64,000 bases of DNA from Enterococcus sp. BWB1-3 (lineage in GTDB: Bacteria; Bacillota; Bacilli; Lactobacillales; Enterococcaceae). Of this stretch, positions 38,504 to 48,481 are shown piece after piece. A program made the translations under genes and the position numbers. The notes under the pieces were generated by a model. It was not told where the DNA came from. It worked only from the letters and a program-made list of their open reading frames with translations, and searched no databases. Every line of letters starts with the position of its first letter. The stretch's first letter is position 1. The stretch spans positions 28,054 to 92,053 of the forward strand of contig NZ_JADOEP010000017.1 in assembly GCF_016745275.1 (NCBI RefSeq). The letters are read 5' to 3'.

Positions 38504-39570
38504 CTTTTTTAAAGATAAAAAACAGTGTAAAGATATTCTCAATTTTATTGTTTTACAGTCTGATCTTTGTTTACACTATCGCCTTTAATAATTCAACGGG
38601 ATGGATGCTGTTCTTTTTTCTTGTTTTTTTAATGATTGTTGATTTAATCAGTCTATTCCCTTCATTAAAAATGATTAAACTGGAAACAACTGAACTGACG
38701 ACCTATACTGTCAATCAGCCCAGTCAGCTGACCCTGGAGCTTTTTCGCTGTCAAAAATCTCTGTTGCCCACACCATCTCTGACCATCAGTTTGAAGAAGA
38801 CTCTGAACAGTTCGTTATATGCTCAGCTTTTTTATATGGGCACAAGAGAGACTTTCAGTTTTCAATGGACTCCAGAGAAGAGAGGAATCTTTAACGAACT
38901 ACCTCTTTTAGTCGGAAGCACAGATTTTTTAGCTCTGTTTCAAAAGCAGCTTGTTCGGCAGGTTTCCGGTCCATTTATGGTTATGCCTGAGCTGCAAAAG
39001 GAAAAAGCCGAACTGATTTTTCAGATCATTTTGACTAAACTTCCAAATTTTAAGAATTCATTTGGCAACCGGACCTTTTCCATTCGAAATTTTCGCTCCC
39101 ACCAGTTTGGCGACGCACTGAAAACGATCGATTGGAAGCAATCCGTAAAAAGAAATGAACTGATTATTAAAGAGTATGAACATGAAATTGAACAGGATAC
39201 TGAATTGATATTTTATGGACAGGATGGATTGAACTTCGAATCGTTGCTCTCTCTCTATTATTCCTTCACTCTTTTTCTAGAAAGACAGATGCCGTTCTCA
39301 CAGACAATTATTGTAGATTCCCCCATGGAAGCAAGTCATGAACAATTATTTGCGTTAGCTTCCTCCTTCACTGAACATCGCCAGCTGCCGATGTATTCAA
39401 ATAAAAAACTGATTTTTTTTGCTCCAAGCCTGACACAGGAGCTGGGAGAACAGTTGGAGCTGCTTCAAAAAAATAATACACTGTTTTTGATTACTTATCA
39501 TGACGATAAGCCCTTCCTCCATTGGAAGGAACAAATAATTGAACTGAAATGGGAGGCTGCTCATGGGTGA
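38500..39570 (+). CDS. DUF58-domain membrane protein
   Basis: The 356-residue protein has two N-terminal helices (about 12-50), an outside-like beta region and the DUF58 motif near residue 195 (RSHQFGDALKTIDWKQSVKR), a von Willebrand A-like fold relative found next to MoxR genes. It overlaps its neighbours on both sides (4 and 8 bases), so the operon is translationally coupled. Confidence 0.88.
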   Translation: MTFLKIKNSVKIFSILLFYSLIFVYTIAFNNSTGWMLFFFLVFLMIVDLISLFPSLKMIKLETTELTTYTVNQPSQLTLELFRCQKSLLPTPSLTISLKKTLNSSLYAQLFYMGTRETFSFQWTPEKRGIFNELPLLVGSTDFLALFQKQLVRQVSGPFMVMPELQKEKAELIFQIILTKLPNFKNSFGNRTFSIRNFRSHQFGDALKTIDWKQSVKRNELIIKEYEHEIEQDTELIFYGQDGLNFESLLSLYYSFTLFLERQMPFSQTIIVDSPMEASHEQLFALASSFTEHRQLPMYSNKKLIFFAPSLTQELGEQLELLQKNNTLFLITYHDDKPFLHWKEQIIELKWEAAHG

Positions 39571-41809
39571 GAAAATTCATAAAGGCTGGTTCTTTGCATT
39601 GCTTAGTTTCCTGATTCTGATTACAGCCAGCTCGCCTTTTATAGTGGTTTATAATTTAGGGAATCAGTTTTTTTTGAATGTCATGCTGGGGTTAATCTGT
39701 CTGATTACTCTTTGTTTTAATCATTTTCTTATCACAGTTCCATTATATTTCCTGATCTATACTTTTACTTTGTATGTTTATTTTCCTCTGAATCATCTTT
39801 TTGGGATTTCATGGGTAAGTGCTTTTTATGACAGTTTTATCCAGTCTTATAATCAGATAATATCAGGCGAAGTCAGTTATCTGCCAAATACTATTGCTTT
39901 GGTCATTATTTTGTTTTTTCTTGTTGCACTGGCCATATTGCTCATTCAGTATGAGCGTATTTGGCTAAGCTATCTGATGATTGTCGGCTATCATTTCATG
40001 CTGGTCATCTTCAATAGGCTTCAACTAGGCTGGCCGTTGATTGTTATCACCTGTTTGTCTGTTCTGCTTTATCAATTAAAAAGATATCCTGAAACAGGGA
40101 AAGTAATGGAAAAAAGGAAAGCTGGAATTTTTAGTCTCCTGCTTTTAGCTTTCATTGCCGGAAGCTCCCATTATTTTCAACAGAGTTTTCCAGCTATTCA
40201 AACTGCTCTATATACTAAAACTAGTTCTGTAAGGAATTTTTTCAACAGTCAGGGCATTTACAACCAAGTCAGTCAATACGGTATTCAATCGAATACACGA
40301 ACTGGCTTCAGTGATAATGATCAGCAGCTGGGCGGACCTATTATGGATGATCCGACAGTATTGTTTACAGCTCTGCAGACGAAAGCTCATTATTGGCGGG
40401 TAGAGACAAAGGACAGTTACACTGGAAAAGGTTGGGAAGCCGCGTCTGCGCCTCCGCAGACCACTGACAATCCTGGTACACTTATTTTAAGTGATTCAGA
40501 TTATCAGGGGACATTGGCAACAGAAACAATGATCGCACTAACATTCAGCGACCCTCCCCCTCAGTACCTGCCTCAGCCGTATGGAAAATTTGAGGTAAAT
40601 CTCGACAGAGTAACTCAAATGGAGTACATTGAAGAAAATAATCGGGTAAATTTATCTCAAATGCCAATTGAACTGGATATTATCTGGCAGGAGCCAAACT
40701 ATCCGGCAGCTGATCTCCAGCTTGTATCAAACGCCATTCCTGAAGCACTTGCTGAGCAGCTGGAATCAGGCTCTGTTATAAATGGAACCTTCAATGAAGC
40801 GATGGATCTGCCGCCCGTCACCAGTATAGAATTACCTGACTCTGTTCCAGTACGGGTACAAGAACTGGCTTTAGAATTAACAGAACAGGAAAATGGCTTA
40901 TATAACAAAGTGAAGGCAATTGAACATTATTTAAAAACAGATCGATCCTTCCGCTATTCAAAAACAGAGACACCGTTCACTCCGAACGCTCAAGATTATG
41001 TTGATCATTTTCTATTCGATTCAAAGGTTGGCTATTGTGATAACTTTTCTACTTCCATGGTTGTTTTGCTCCGTTCCATCGGTATACCAAGCCGCTGGGC
41101 TAAAGGCTTTAATTCAGGAGAACTGATAGAGAATCAAGGAAAATTAAAGGAATACTCCGTTAGAAACAGTCATGCGCATTCATGGCCGGAAGTCTATTTT
41201 GAAGGCTATGGCTGGATTCCTTTTGAGCCGACACCCAGCTTCAGCAATCCTGATGTACCAGTTGAAGAAGCTGATGAATCTTCGGAAAGCAATCAGGATT
41301 CCAGTACTGTTGAGTCTTCTTCAACAGAAGCACAAAGAATAGAAAACAGCACTGCCGCCTCTTCTGAGGAAGAAGATCCGCAAACAGAAGAAATCACTTC
41401 ACTGCTTCCGTCAGCTGTATTGAAATGGTTTGCTGCTGGAGCCGTATTGGCAATTGCCAGTTCAGTTTGGTTTTTATTACATTACTATTTCTTTCTGATA
41501 AAATTTAAAGTCTATCAGTTTATCAGACCTGCCAATTTCGCAGGGATGTATCAGCTGATTTTAAAGCAGGCAGAAAAAACAGAGTCCAGAGGTTCCACCG
41601 AACCCCTGAATCAGTATGCCGTTCGCTTTGAAGAAAATTATCCGGAATTTGAGGGAGTTTTTATTTCCTTAACACAACTCTATGAACAGGCAATTTATGG
41701 GGGAATTGAACCGAATCGAAAAACCTCTGAGCATCTACTGATACAAGCCATTACTATTTTTACAAAATTCAACAAGAAAAGACGGCTCATTGTCAAATCG
41801 GACTGGTGA
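39563..41809 (+). CDS. Transglutaminase-like membrane protein (TgpA type)
   Basis: The 748-residue protein has about six N-terminal helices (to about 215), an extracytoplasmic transglutaminase core with catalytic Cys near 492 (VGYCDNFSTSMVVLLRSIG), His near 537 (SHAHSWPEVYFEG) and a following GWIPFEPTP block, then a Ser/Glu-rich linker, one helix near 620 and a DUF4129-like tail. Third gene of the MoxR-DUF58-transglutaminase unit, thought to serve envelope or peptide modification; exact role unknown. Confidence 0.9.
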   Translation: MGEKIHKGWFFALLSFLILITASSPFIVVYNLGNQFFLNVMLGLICLITLCFNHFLITVPLYFLIYTFTLYVYFPLNHLFGISWVSAFYDSFIQSYNQIISGEVSYLPNTIALVIILFFLVALAILLIQYERIWLSYLMIVGYHFMLVIFNRLQLGWPLIVITCLSVLLYQLKRYPETGKVMEKRKAGIFSLLLLAFIAGSSHYFQQSFPAIQTALYTKTSSVRNFFNSQGIYNQVSQYGIQSNTRTGFSDNDQQLGGPIMDDPTVLFTALQTKAHYWRVETKDSYTGKGWEAASAPPQTTDNPGTLILSDSDYQGTLATETMIALTFSDPPPQYLPQPYGKFEVNLDRVTQMEYIEENNRVNLSQMPIELDIIWQEPNYPAADLQLVSNAIPEALAEQLESGSVINGTFNEAMDLPPVTSIELPDSVPVRVQELALELTEQENGLYNKVKAIEHYLKTDRSFRYSKTETPFTPNAQDYVDHFLFDSKVGYCDNFSTSMVVLLRSIGIPSRWAKGFNSGELIENQGKLKEYSVRNSHAHSWPEVYFEGYGWIPFEPTPSFSNPDVPVEEADESSESNQDSSTVESSSTEAQRIENSTAASSEEEDPQTEEITSLLPSAVLKWFAAGAVLAIASSVWFLLHYYFFLIKFKVYQFIRPANFAGMYQLILKQAEKTESRGSTEPLNQYAVRFEENYPEFEGVFISLTQLYEQAIYGGIEPNRKTSEHLLIQAITIFTKFNKKRRLIVKSDW

Positions 41810-41823
41810 ATAGAAATAAGGAG

Positions 41824-41868
41824 GTTGGTTATTGAAAGAGAAACACTTTCGATAACCAACTTCTTTGT
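41824..41868 (+). terminator. Terminator of the moxR operon
   Basis: GTTGGTTATTGAAAG and CTTTCGATAACCAAC arms are followed by TTCTTTGTT. It may also end the facing transposase gene. Confidence 0.65.
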
Positions 41869-43163
41869 TAGGTCATTTTTATCAAATCGTTCATAAGAAA
41901 AATTCGTGTTTTCATATTTTGAAAGGATTTAAAACCATAAGAGACACGTTTCAATGTCTTTATATGTGTATTCATGGCTTCCAGTTTCCCATTTGAATAC
42001 GGATAGATCATGGCATTGCGTATGCCCTCTTTGTAAGAGAGTAAGTGACTGATTGTAGTCCGAAATGTTTCGTCCAGTTGATCTGGAAGTGTCTGTAATT
42101 GTTCAAAGAATCGTTCATGATCTTTCCTTCGGAAAGCTTCTGTTAATTCATGAAATACTTGATACGTAAAACGCAGTGCTGGAGAAAAATCAAGGAGTCG
42201 ATCAATCATCATGGCTTCTGTCAGATAAGGAAATTTAGGAGCTCTAAAGTTGCGCCATGTTTTGTACATTGAAGGGTTAATGTTGACGCGATCTTTCAAT
42301 AAAAATCGCCAATTACTTTTTAATCTATTCGCTAAATGGTGCTTATTTTCCTGTCTTAACCGTGCAACCTCTTTGATGCGAAAGGTATTAAAGGCTCGAT
42401 TCAGGTGTTGAACAACATGAAATCGGTCAATGATAAGCTTGGCTTGAGGAAATACACGTGGAATCAATTGAAAATAAGCGGCATTCATATCGGTTACTAG
42501 AAATTGTACACAGTCTCGATTTGAATATTTCTGAAAGTAATGAACCAAGTAGTTCAATTTTCTGGAAGGAAGAATATCAACTAACTGTCCAGTTTTCCCG
42601 TTGGCACAAATAAAACTCATTTTGTCTTCAAGGGATGTATGGGAGCGAAATTCATCCACCATCAGCACAGAAGGTAAATAGGTTTGTTTTCGCGTAGGAA
42701 GATAAACTTCTGTACTTTTAAGGACACGAATGACTGTTGTAATAGAAACATGACACAGAGAAGCAATGAGTCTAAGAGAAATTTTTTCTTTTAATAAAGC
42801 TAGAATTTTGGTCTGTACGTGCTTGGCGATAAAACAATGAGGAGCCACGAAATAGGATTGAGCTGTCCAATGACGCATACAAGCTCGACAGAAATAACGT
42901 TGTTTCGCCAGTTCCATAACGAGAGGTATATGATTAAAGGAATCAAACCGAATTCGACTGATTTTTGTTCCGTTTTTAACGACTGCTTGTTTTTCAGTAA
43001 AGGGATCCTTTGTATAGGTGCAGTGAGGACAATGAGAAAAGTAAGGAGTGAGTTTGGCTTTAATGACAAACGTTTGTCTGCCTTTCATTTTTTGTTCTAA
43101 AACAGCTAAAATCGTGAGATTTTTGTCTATGATTCGGAGCATTTTTTTGATAGTATGAAGCAT
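41868..43163 (-). CDS. ISL3-family transposase
   Basis: The 431-residue protein has the ISL3 layout: zinc-finger-like start (CPHCTYT, CRACMRHW), helix-turn-helix, and the DDE transposase core (VLMVDEFRSH, VTDMNAAYF, IIDRFHVVQHLNRAF) ending with SNGKLEAMNTHIKTLKR. It appears complete. I could not assign the inverted terminal repeats with confidence, so the element limits are left open. Confidence 0.92.
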   Translation of the reverse strand: MLHTIKKMLRIIDKNLTILAVLEQKMKGRQTFVIKAKLTPYFSHCPHCTYTKDPFTEKQAVVKNGTKISRIRFDSFNHIPLVMELAKQRYFCRACMRHWTAQSYFVAPHCFIAKHVQTKILALLKEKISLRLIASLCHVSITTVIRVLKSTEVYLPTRKQTYLPSVLMVDEFRSHTSLEDKMSFICANGKTGQLVDILPSRKLNYLVHYFQKYSNRDCVQFLVTDMNAAYFQLIPRVFPQAKLIIDRFHVVQHLNRAFNTFRIKEVARLRQENKHHLANRLKSNWRFLLKDRVNINPSMYKTWRNFRAPKFPYLTEAMMIDRLLDFSPALRFTYQVFHELTEAFRRKDHERFFEQLQTLPDQLDETFRTTISHLLSYKEGIRNAMIYPYSNGKLEAMNTHIKTLKRVSYGFKSFQNMKTRIFLMNDLIKMT

Positions 43164-43695
43164 AGCATAGCGTTCCCTTCATTAGATTTTGTGTGGTAAC
43201 TTAATCCTATCAGAGAACGATATGTTTTTTTAGATAAAAATGAACATGGGACTGAGAAAAGGATTTCTACTTTCATCAGTCCCATTTATTATAGAGCCAT
43301 TATTGACTATTTTAAAACCTTCCAGAATGATTCTGAGACGATTTAAAAATATTTGTTGATCAGTTACCCACAAAAAAGCTTCAGGATCACAACGATTCCT
43401 GAAGCTTTTCCTATTATTCGTGTTTTTGGCTCTTTTACCTAGTGGATCTCCAGCTGTAGCAGCTGGCTGTTTTGATCAAAAATAAACGATCGGGACAAAC
43501 GTGCTTCCGAAACCAGTCTCAAAAGACGAAAGAATGTAAAAAATATACTCTTAATTTCTTTTTAAGAATCATTTTTTTCAGTCAGCTAAAATCTAATTAA
43601 AAATATGCTGCTAGTTTCAAGTTGCCTGACAGAAAGTTCTGTTTTTATAAAAGATTTGTTGCCGCTTTCACTTTATACCTGGACCGTAATAATAA
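43164..43695. other. Region upstream of the transposase gene
   Basis: Holds two hairpins: ATGGGACTGA / TCAGTCCCAT (43247-43288) and AAGCTTCAGGA / TCCTGAAGCTT followed by TT (43376-43411). No gene. Confidence 0.45.
43642..43687. repeat. Direct repeat, left of amidase cassette
   Basis: TTTTTATAAAAGATTTGTTG and a following CTTTCA..GGACCG block align with 45167-45214 at roughly 80 percent identity in the same orientation, bracketing the amidase pair. Confidence 0.45.
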
Positions 43696-44685
43696 TTAGA
43701 ATCTCAGTACAATAAACGCCGAATAATTATCTGTATTGATACTGTTCCATGTAGTATCTACCCGATCCGTTGTGTGTTGTGTAATATAAGCTGTATTCCC
43801 TGATTTTTTACTTACATATGCAATATGAGAAATCTCAAATGTATTTTTTTTGAAGTAGCCAATGAAATCACCCTCACGTACATATCCTTGCGCTTCATTT
43901 TTTGTTGAAAACTGGCGAGTACTGTAACCATCAGCTGTCCAAAATACCATAAAATTGTGTGCCAATTTCCATGGAGAAGAAGCAGTTACTCCAGCTGTGT
44001 GCGTCCAAGTCATTCCACTTGCATTTGGAGAATTTCTTAATGGTTTACCTCCATAAAAAGCTATTTGTGAAGCAAAATTTGTGCAATCACTTTCATACAA
44101 AGGAAAAAGCACATTCCTTCTATTCCACCAGTCTCTCGCATATTTAGTAGCATTAGTAACATTAAACGCTGCTCTTGCCATTCTTGCTTTTGGAGCATCC
44201 TCTGTACTAAGGATTAAAGCAATATTTTCTGTACGGATATCATTAAATGTTCTTTCCAATAAAACTTCTTTTTCCTGGAGTATTTCAGCAACTTCTTCAT
44301 CTGTAGGATTGACAGGTAAAATGGACGCAATTCTTGTTAAATATATTGAAGAGAATTCACTATACATTATATTCTTTTCATCAGAATCACTTATCAATAA
44401 GTTGCCTGACTCAATTGCTTCTAAAATTCTAAAATACTCTCCTTCCAACTGTGTTTCAAATTCTTTTCCATTTTTCTCCTTAATGATTGAGAGCAAATCT
44501 TGTTGAACGTCACTTAATTTCCTTTCTAAGTTAAAATCAATCTTATTTTCTTGAATTCCTTCTTTGACTGCTGTGACAATATCAGTTCCATCTAGTTCAT
44601 TTGCAGATGTAATCGTAGTTCCAGTAATAAAAATAGCAAATATCCCCAATATGGCGCACAAAACCCTAACAAAATTCTTTTTCAT
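43696..44685 (-). CDS. Secreted amidase-domain protein (Amidase_6 type)
   Basis: The 329-residue precursor has a signal peptide (MKKNFVRVLCAILGIFAIFI, cleavage near TSANE), a helical region to about 170, and a C-terminal NlpC/CHAP-like domain: AAFNVTNATKYARDWWN, catalytic Cys near 201 in SDCTNFASQIAFYGG, and catalytic His near 285 in EISHIAYVS. This matches the putative amidase domain family of secreted Gram-positive proteins, likely acting on peptidoglycan or another extracellular amide. It follows the 91-residue gene by 26 bases. Confidence 0.82.
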   Translation of the reverse strand: MKKNFVRVLCAILGIFAIFITGTTITSANELDGTDIVTAVKEGIQENKIDFNLERKLSDVQQDLLSIIKEKNGKEFETQLEGEYFRILEAIESGNLLISDSDEKNIMYSEFSSIYLTRIASILPVNPTDEEVAEILQEKEVLLERTFNDIRTENIALILSTEDAPKARMARAAFNVTNATKYARDWWNRRNVLFPLYESDCTNFASQIAFYGGKPLRNSPNASGMTWTHTAGVTASSPWKLAHNFMVFWTADGYSTRQFSTKNEAQGYVREGDFIGYFKKNTFEISHIAYVSKKSGNTAYITQHTTDRVDTTWNSINTDNYSAFIVLRF

Positions 44686-44711
44686 AGCTAATTTAACACT
44701 TCCTTTGATTA

Positions 44712-44987
44712 TTAAACTTCTCCATAATATTCTGCAAGATAAAATATGCCATATCGTTTTACTTGATATGTTTTCAATTCTCCCAATGTCTCATCTTCCA
44801 CGGGTGCTGGTTCAATGGTATACAAATCATCACTTACCTTTTCAACTGTTGAATGTATTCCGATATCAAAAAAACCTAGTGAAAAAACTTTGGTTCTAAC
44901 AGCACTTATAGGACTTCTGTGAACATACCAAAAAGGGACAACAGAAAGCGCAATAATTATAAACAAATATATTCTATTTCTTTTCAT
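44712..44987 (-). CDS. Small membrane-anchored protein, amidase partner
   Basis: From the ATG at 44987 (GAGAAGG upstream) the product is 91 residues: one N-terminal helix (YLFIIIALSVVPFWYV) and an outside domain ending YLAEYYGEV. It is in one unit with the amidase gene and may be its companion or inhibitor. The longer frame upstream lacks support. Family not recognised. Confidence 0.6.
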   Translation of the reverse strand: MKRNRIYLFIIIALSVVPFWYVHRSPISAVRTKVFSLGFFDIGIHSTVEKVSDDLYTIEPAPVEDETLGELKTYQVKRYGIFYLAEYYGEV

Positions 44988-45166
44988 AATATACCTTCTC
45001 ACAAAATATTTTGTTAAATTTATATTAACTATACAAAAGAAAGCGTTTTCTGTCAATTTTTATTACATTTTATTTTTTTTCCATACCATAATTGACATAA
45101 AATAGCCCACGAATCATAAAAACAAATTTCACACCCTAAAAAATACTTCATTTAGCAGTACGTTCA

Positions 45167-45214
45167 TTTTTTATAAAAAGATTTGTTGCTGGCTTTCATT
45201 CATAATAGGTCCGG
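45167..45214. repeat. Direct repeat, right of amidase cassette
   Basis: Partner of 43642-43687; see that entry. Lies 220 bases from a broken tyrosine recombinase gene. Confidence 0.45.
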
Positions 45215-45425
45215 CCAGAAGCTCAAGGGTGGTTTTTTAGGCGTGAATTTATTAATAGCGGTAGCGCCTACCTTGTGTGGTGGTTTCTATTCATTGCTAC
45301 TGATGAAGCCAGCCCGATTGCTCCCTATACGCTATCCAAGTTCTTTTTTGTTCTTTGGATATTGATTTTGAACTTGATTTTGTTTTTATCTTTTAAATCC
45401 TCGTTTTTAAGAACTAAGCATTGAA
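45183..45425 (+). pseudogene. Possible decayed membrane protein
   Basis: A frame with LKGGFLGVNLLIAVAPTLCG and, after a one-base shift near 45350, VLWILILNLILFLSF ends at 45424. Two hydrophobic parts and one shift suggest a dead membrane protein gene; no start found. Confidence 0.25.
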
Positions 45426-45426
45426 A

Positions 45427-45953
45427 GATAATTCATGACTTTCTTTTTTGCCTCCGGCGAACCAGGCATCCTGAGCGAGACGTTTTTCTTTTTAAACTAG
45501 GAATCAATATTGGTCTTCGAATGTCTGATCTGGTATCTTTAAAGGTCAAAGATATTACCGGCACAACTACACCCAAAATCAGGGAACAAAAGACCGGCAA
45601 GATACGGACACTATTTCTGGAGAACCTGCAGCAAGAAATCACTACATATAGAAGGAAAAGAACCGGACAGCTGGCTCTTTCCAAGTCAGCAGCTTGATCA
45701 AGAACATATCAAAGTGAACACAGTGTATCAGTGTTACCAAAAGGTCGCTAAGCAGCTGAAACGGCCGGACATCGGCACTCACACCATCAGGAAGACATTT
45801 GGCTATCATTACTACCGGAAGACCAGAAACATTGCCACGCTCATGGAAATCTTCAATCATGCCTCTCAACAAATAACAAAACGATATATCGGAATTCGTG
45901 AAGAAGAAATTAGTGAAACATTCAAAGATTTTAAAATCGGGGCTGATTATTGA
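45427..45953 (+). pseudogene. Tyrosine recombinase (integrase) C-terminal remnant with frameshift
   Basis: The first frame carries FLFKLGINIGLRMSDLVSLK with the first catalytic Arg; after a shift near 45645 the second frame carries EPDSWLFPS, HTIRKTFGYHYY (second Arg), NHASQQITKRYIG (the final Tyr) and ends KIGADY. The N-terminal half is missing. Such recombinases move phages or genomic islands, so this is a scar of integration. Confidence 0.8.
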
Positions 45954-45983
45954 GACAGCGGTAGGCAGTTCCGCTGTCTTTTC

Positions 45984-46353
45984 TCATAATGTATGCTCCT
46001 CTCTATCTGCTGATACGTCAGAAGCATACAGCCGATTCAAATCAAATGCCAGCTTTTTAAACTACACAAAGCGGCTTTTGTGAAGGTATTCTTTTCCATC
46101 AATAAATAAAAGCAGAGCAGGATCAGAAAAGATATTACAGGCCAAAGACACCTGCTGTACCTCTCCGCCATCAACTTCCCCCAATGCTATTTGAGGATAC
46201 GCTTCAAGCAGTGCTTTTAGTTTAGGGAAAACAGCATGACAAACCGAGCAGTTCTGCTGAGAAACATACAGAAAAGCAAATTGATTATTTTCAATAAATG
46301 AATGTACCTCTTCAATTGTATATAATTGGGTCCCTTTGCTGTCCGCTCTTTTC
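45984..46353 (-). pseudogene. Thioredoxin-like protein, broken
   Basis: A minus-strand frame reads LYTIEEVHSFIENNQFAFLY, then VSQQNCSVCHAVFPKLKALL with the CxxC redox motif, then PALLLFIDGKEYL. It has no start codon after the preceding stop, and a TAG after KSRFV is followed in frame by FKKLAFDLNRLY, which looks like the former C-terminus. Both lesions suggest a dead gene. Confidence 0.6.
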
Positions 46354-46456
46354 TATATCTGCATTCCATTTTTTTCACACTTAATATAGCATAGATGTAC
46401 AAAAGAGCTGTAAAAAGTGCTTGCTGTTTCATTTTTTCCTTAACAATAATCAACAA

Positions 46457-47608
46457 TTACTTTTGATTTTGTTTTTCAATCAGTTCGAGAACCTTTGCCA
46501 CTGTTTCTCCTCCATTTTGAAGATTTTTGCGAACATTTGTCATTGCTTCCTGAAGCGTAATCGGTGCAGAGATCGTATCAATCACAAGATCAAACCCTGC
46601 CTCATAAATATCATGAAGGCTTCCAGCTACACTGCCTACAATGGCAATGACAGGCTTCCGGTGTTTCTGAGCCGTTCTTAAAATCCCAACAGGTGCTTTT
46701 CCTGATAGTGACTGATGATCTATTCGTCCTTCTCCGGTTATAACAAAATCGGCCGCTTTAATTTCTTCTTCAAGATGCAGCAGACAGCTGATTGTTTCAA
46801 TACCGGGAACAAGCTTGGCCTGACAGAAAGCAGCCAGACCGGCACCCAATCCTCCGGCAGCTCCTCCGCCTTTTAAATGAGAAACAGATTGCCCGCAATA
46901 TTCTGAGATTTTATCCTGAAGATGATGCAGGGACTGATCCAATAATGCCAGTTCATCTTCTTTGGCTCCCTTTTGACTGCCAAAAATATAGGAAGCTCCC
47001 TGTTTCCCGCAAAGAAGATTCTCTACATCAGTCAGTCCTATAAAAGTAGTTTCAGCAATTCTCGGATCAATATTTTTCCTGTCAATCGTATGTATATTCA
47101 GCACGCCTGATGCACCAAATCCAACTTCCTGTCCTGCCGCATCTTTAAATGAAATCCCCAATGCCTGAGCCATTCCTACTCCGCCGTCATTGGTTGCACT
47201 GCCGCCCAATCCAATATAGATTGTCTTCACTTTTTCATCCAGTGCAAATTTAATCAACTCACCCGTTCCATAGGTTGTTGCCATAAATGGATTTCCTGTT
47301 TCATTTTTAATTTTTGTCAGTCCGGAAGCTTCAGCCATCTCGATAATTGCCGTCTCATCATCCAAAAGACCAAATAAAGCAGAAACTGGAACTCCTTCAG
47401 GACCGGTTACCTGTTTCTTAATGCGTCGACCAGACAGTCCAGTCACTAAAGCCTCAACGGTCCCTTCTCCTCCATCAGCTATCGCAACTTTTCGAACAGC
47501 CAATGCCGGATTTCCTCTGAAAAGTCCTTTTTCTATATAGTCTGCAGCCTCCATAGATGTTGCGCTGCCTTTAAATGAATCTACAGCAATAACAATTCGC
47601 CTGTTCAT
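46457..47608 (-). CDS. glxK: Glycerate kinase
   Basis: From the ATG at 47608 (GAGGAGG upstream) the product is 383 residues: MNRRIVIAVDSFKGSATSME is the standard start of the GlxK/GarK family. It also has the GLGGSATNDGGVGM and GEGRIDHQSLSGKAP motifs. It phosphorylates glycerate to 2- or 3-phosphoglycerate, feeding glycolysis. No other glycerate genes are adjacent; it stands alone. Confidence 0.93.
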   Translation of the reverse strand: MNRRIVIAVDSFKGSATSMEAADYIEKGLFRGNPALAVRKVAIADGGEGTVEALVTGLSGRRIKKQVTGPEGVPVSALFGLLDDETAIIEMAEASGLTKIKNETGNPFMATTYGTGELIKFALDEKVKTIYIGLGGSATNDGGVGMAQALGISFKDAAGQEVGFGASGVLNIHTIDRKNIDPRIAETTFIGLTDVENLLCGKQGASYIFGSQKGAKEDELALLDQSLHHLQDKISEYCGQSVSHLKGGGAAGGLGAGLAAFCQAKLVPGIETISCLLHLEEEIKAADFVITGEGRIDHQSLSGKAPVGILRTAQKHRKPVIAIVGSVAGSLHDIYEAGFDLVIDTISAPITLQEAMTNVRKNLQNGGETVAKVLELIEKQNQK

Positions 47609-48070
47609 TTGATCTTCCTCCTCACTGAATAATCTTTTATTCCAGAAAAGCATATTCAGTTACCATACACCCCTATTCTACTATCTTCTTCCAGCAAATA
47701 ACACCTTTTGCTTTTATTTATAAAAACGGACAGAAAAAATATACTTTACCTCGTTTAAGATAATAACCAACTTCCGTAAAACAACTTTTAATAAAACATA
47801 ATATAAACTCAGTAAAAGATGAGCTTTTACAAAAAATAAACCTATAATCTGTTATGCTTTCTTATTCTTCTTAAACTAACCAACAAACACACTAACTAAT
47901 ATAATTATACCGTTTAATAATGCAAAGAATAAACCTCTTCCCTAATTTCGCGTGAACGAACACAACTTCATCATCCACAATCCCATCTGGTACATTAATA
48001 TTTGAGCCTTTTGAACTAATAATTTTTGTTAAACCATTTATGTAACTTATCTCCGATAAAGTTTCACATC
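47609..48070. other. Intergenic DNA
   Basis: AT-rich. A 61-codon minus-strand frame (47892-48077) partly overlaps the transposase relic and lacks support. Confidence 0.35.
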
Positions 48071-48271
48071 TCACCAATTGCGGAGATTGAACTTAGTACG
48101 CTAAGCAGGCAATCATTAAAGCAACATATCTCATCTGAGAAAGAACTCCGTGAGATTACAGCAATCTGGGCAACAGATAGAAACCGGAAACAAAAAGGAG
48201 TAGATTGGCAGTTCACAACCAAGGATGCACGTAAAAAATTACGACATCTTTATCCAGATATTCTTTTGTAA
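48071..48271 (+). pseudogene. IS630-family transposase C-terminal remnant
   Basis: The frame reads IELSTLSRQSLKQHISSEKE, then VDWQFTTKDARKKLRHLYP, the usual end of IS630 transposases (NWQFTTxDARxKLxxLYP). The catalytic part is missing. It may be a relic of the element type that mobilised the 163-bp miniature elements. Confidence 0.65.
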
Positions 48272-48481
48272 GAGTACATGTTTTTAGTTTACAGAGTACT
48301 AGTTTGAATGTTAGAAACTTCGAGAAAATTAATAAATTTTCTAATTTCAATATTCAAGTTATTGGTAGATATATTCCTTAATTCTTTCACTAATACATTT
48401 ATTAGCTTCAATTTCTTGTTTTTCTGTATTATTATTTTTTCCATAAAAAACTCCTGAAATTTGATAATAATTATACGATCT
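48272..48481. other. Downstream end of bacteriocin cluster 2
   Basis: On the minus strand, a frame directly after the TAA of the 48482 gene and in the same phase reads GKNNNTEKQEIEANKCISER and ends at about 48370; it could be a former extension of that gene. A competing ATG frame (MEKIIIQKNKKLKLIN) has an AGGAG site but poorer coding quality. Confidence 0.3.

Noticed and set aside
43437..43460. ISL3 terminal repeat (GGCTCTTTTACC)
   Set aside because: Resembles ISL3 ends, but I could not find a matching inverted copy on the other side of the transposase gene.
44081..44899. Plus-strand ORFs of 141 and 111 codons
   Set aside because: Shadows of the amidase gene and its partner.
47892..48077. 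61-codon minus-strand ORF
   Set aside because: No ribosome site, overlaps the IS630 relic on the other strand.
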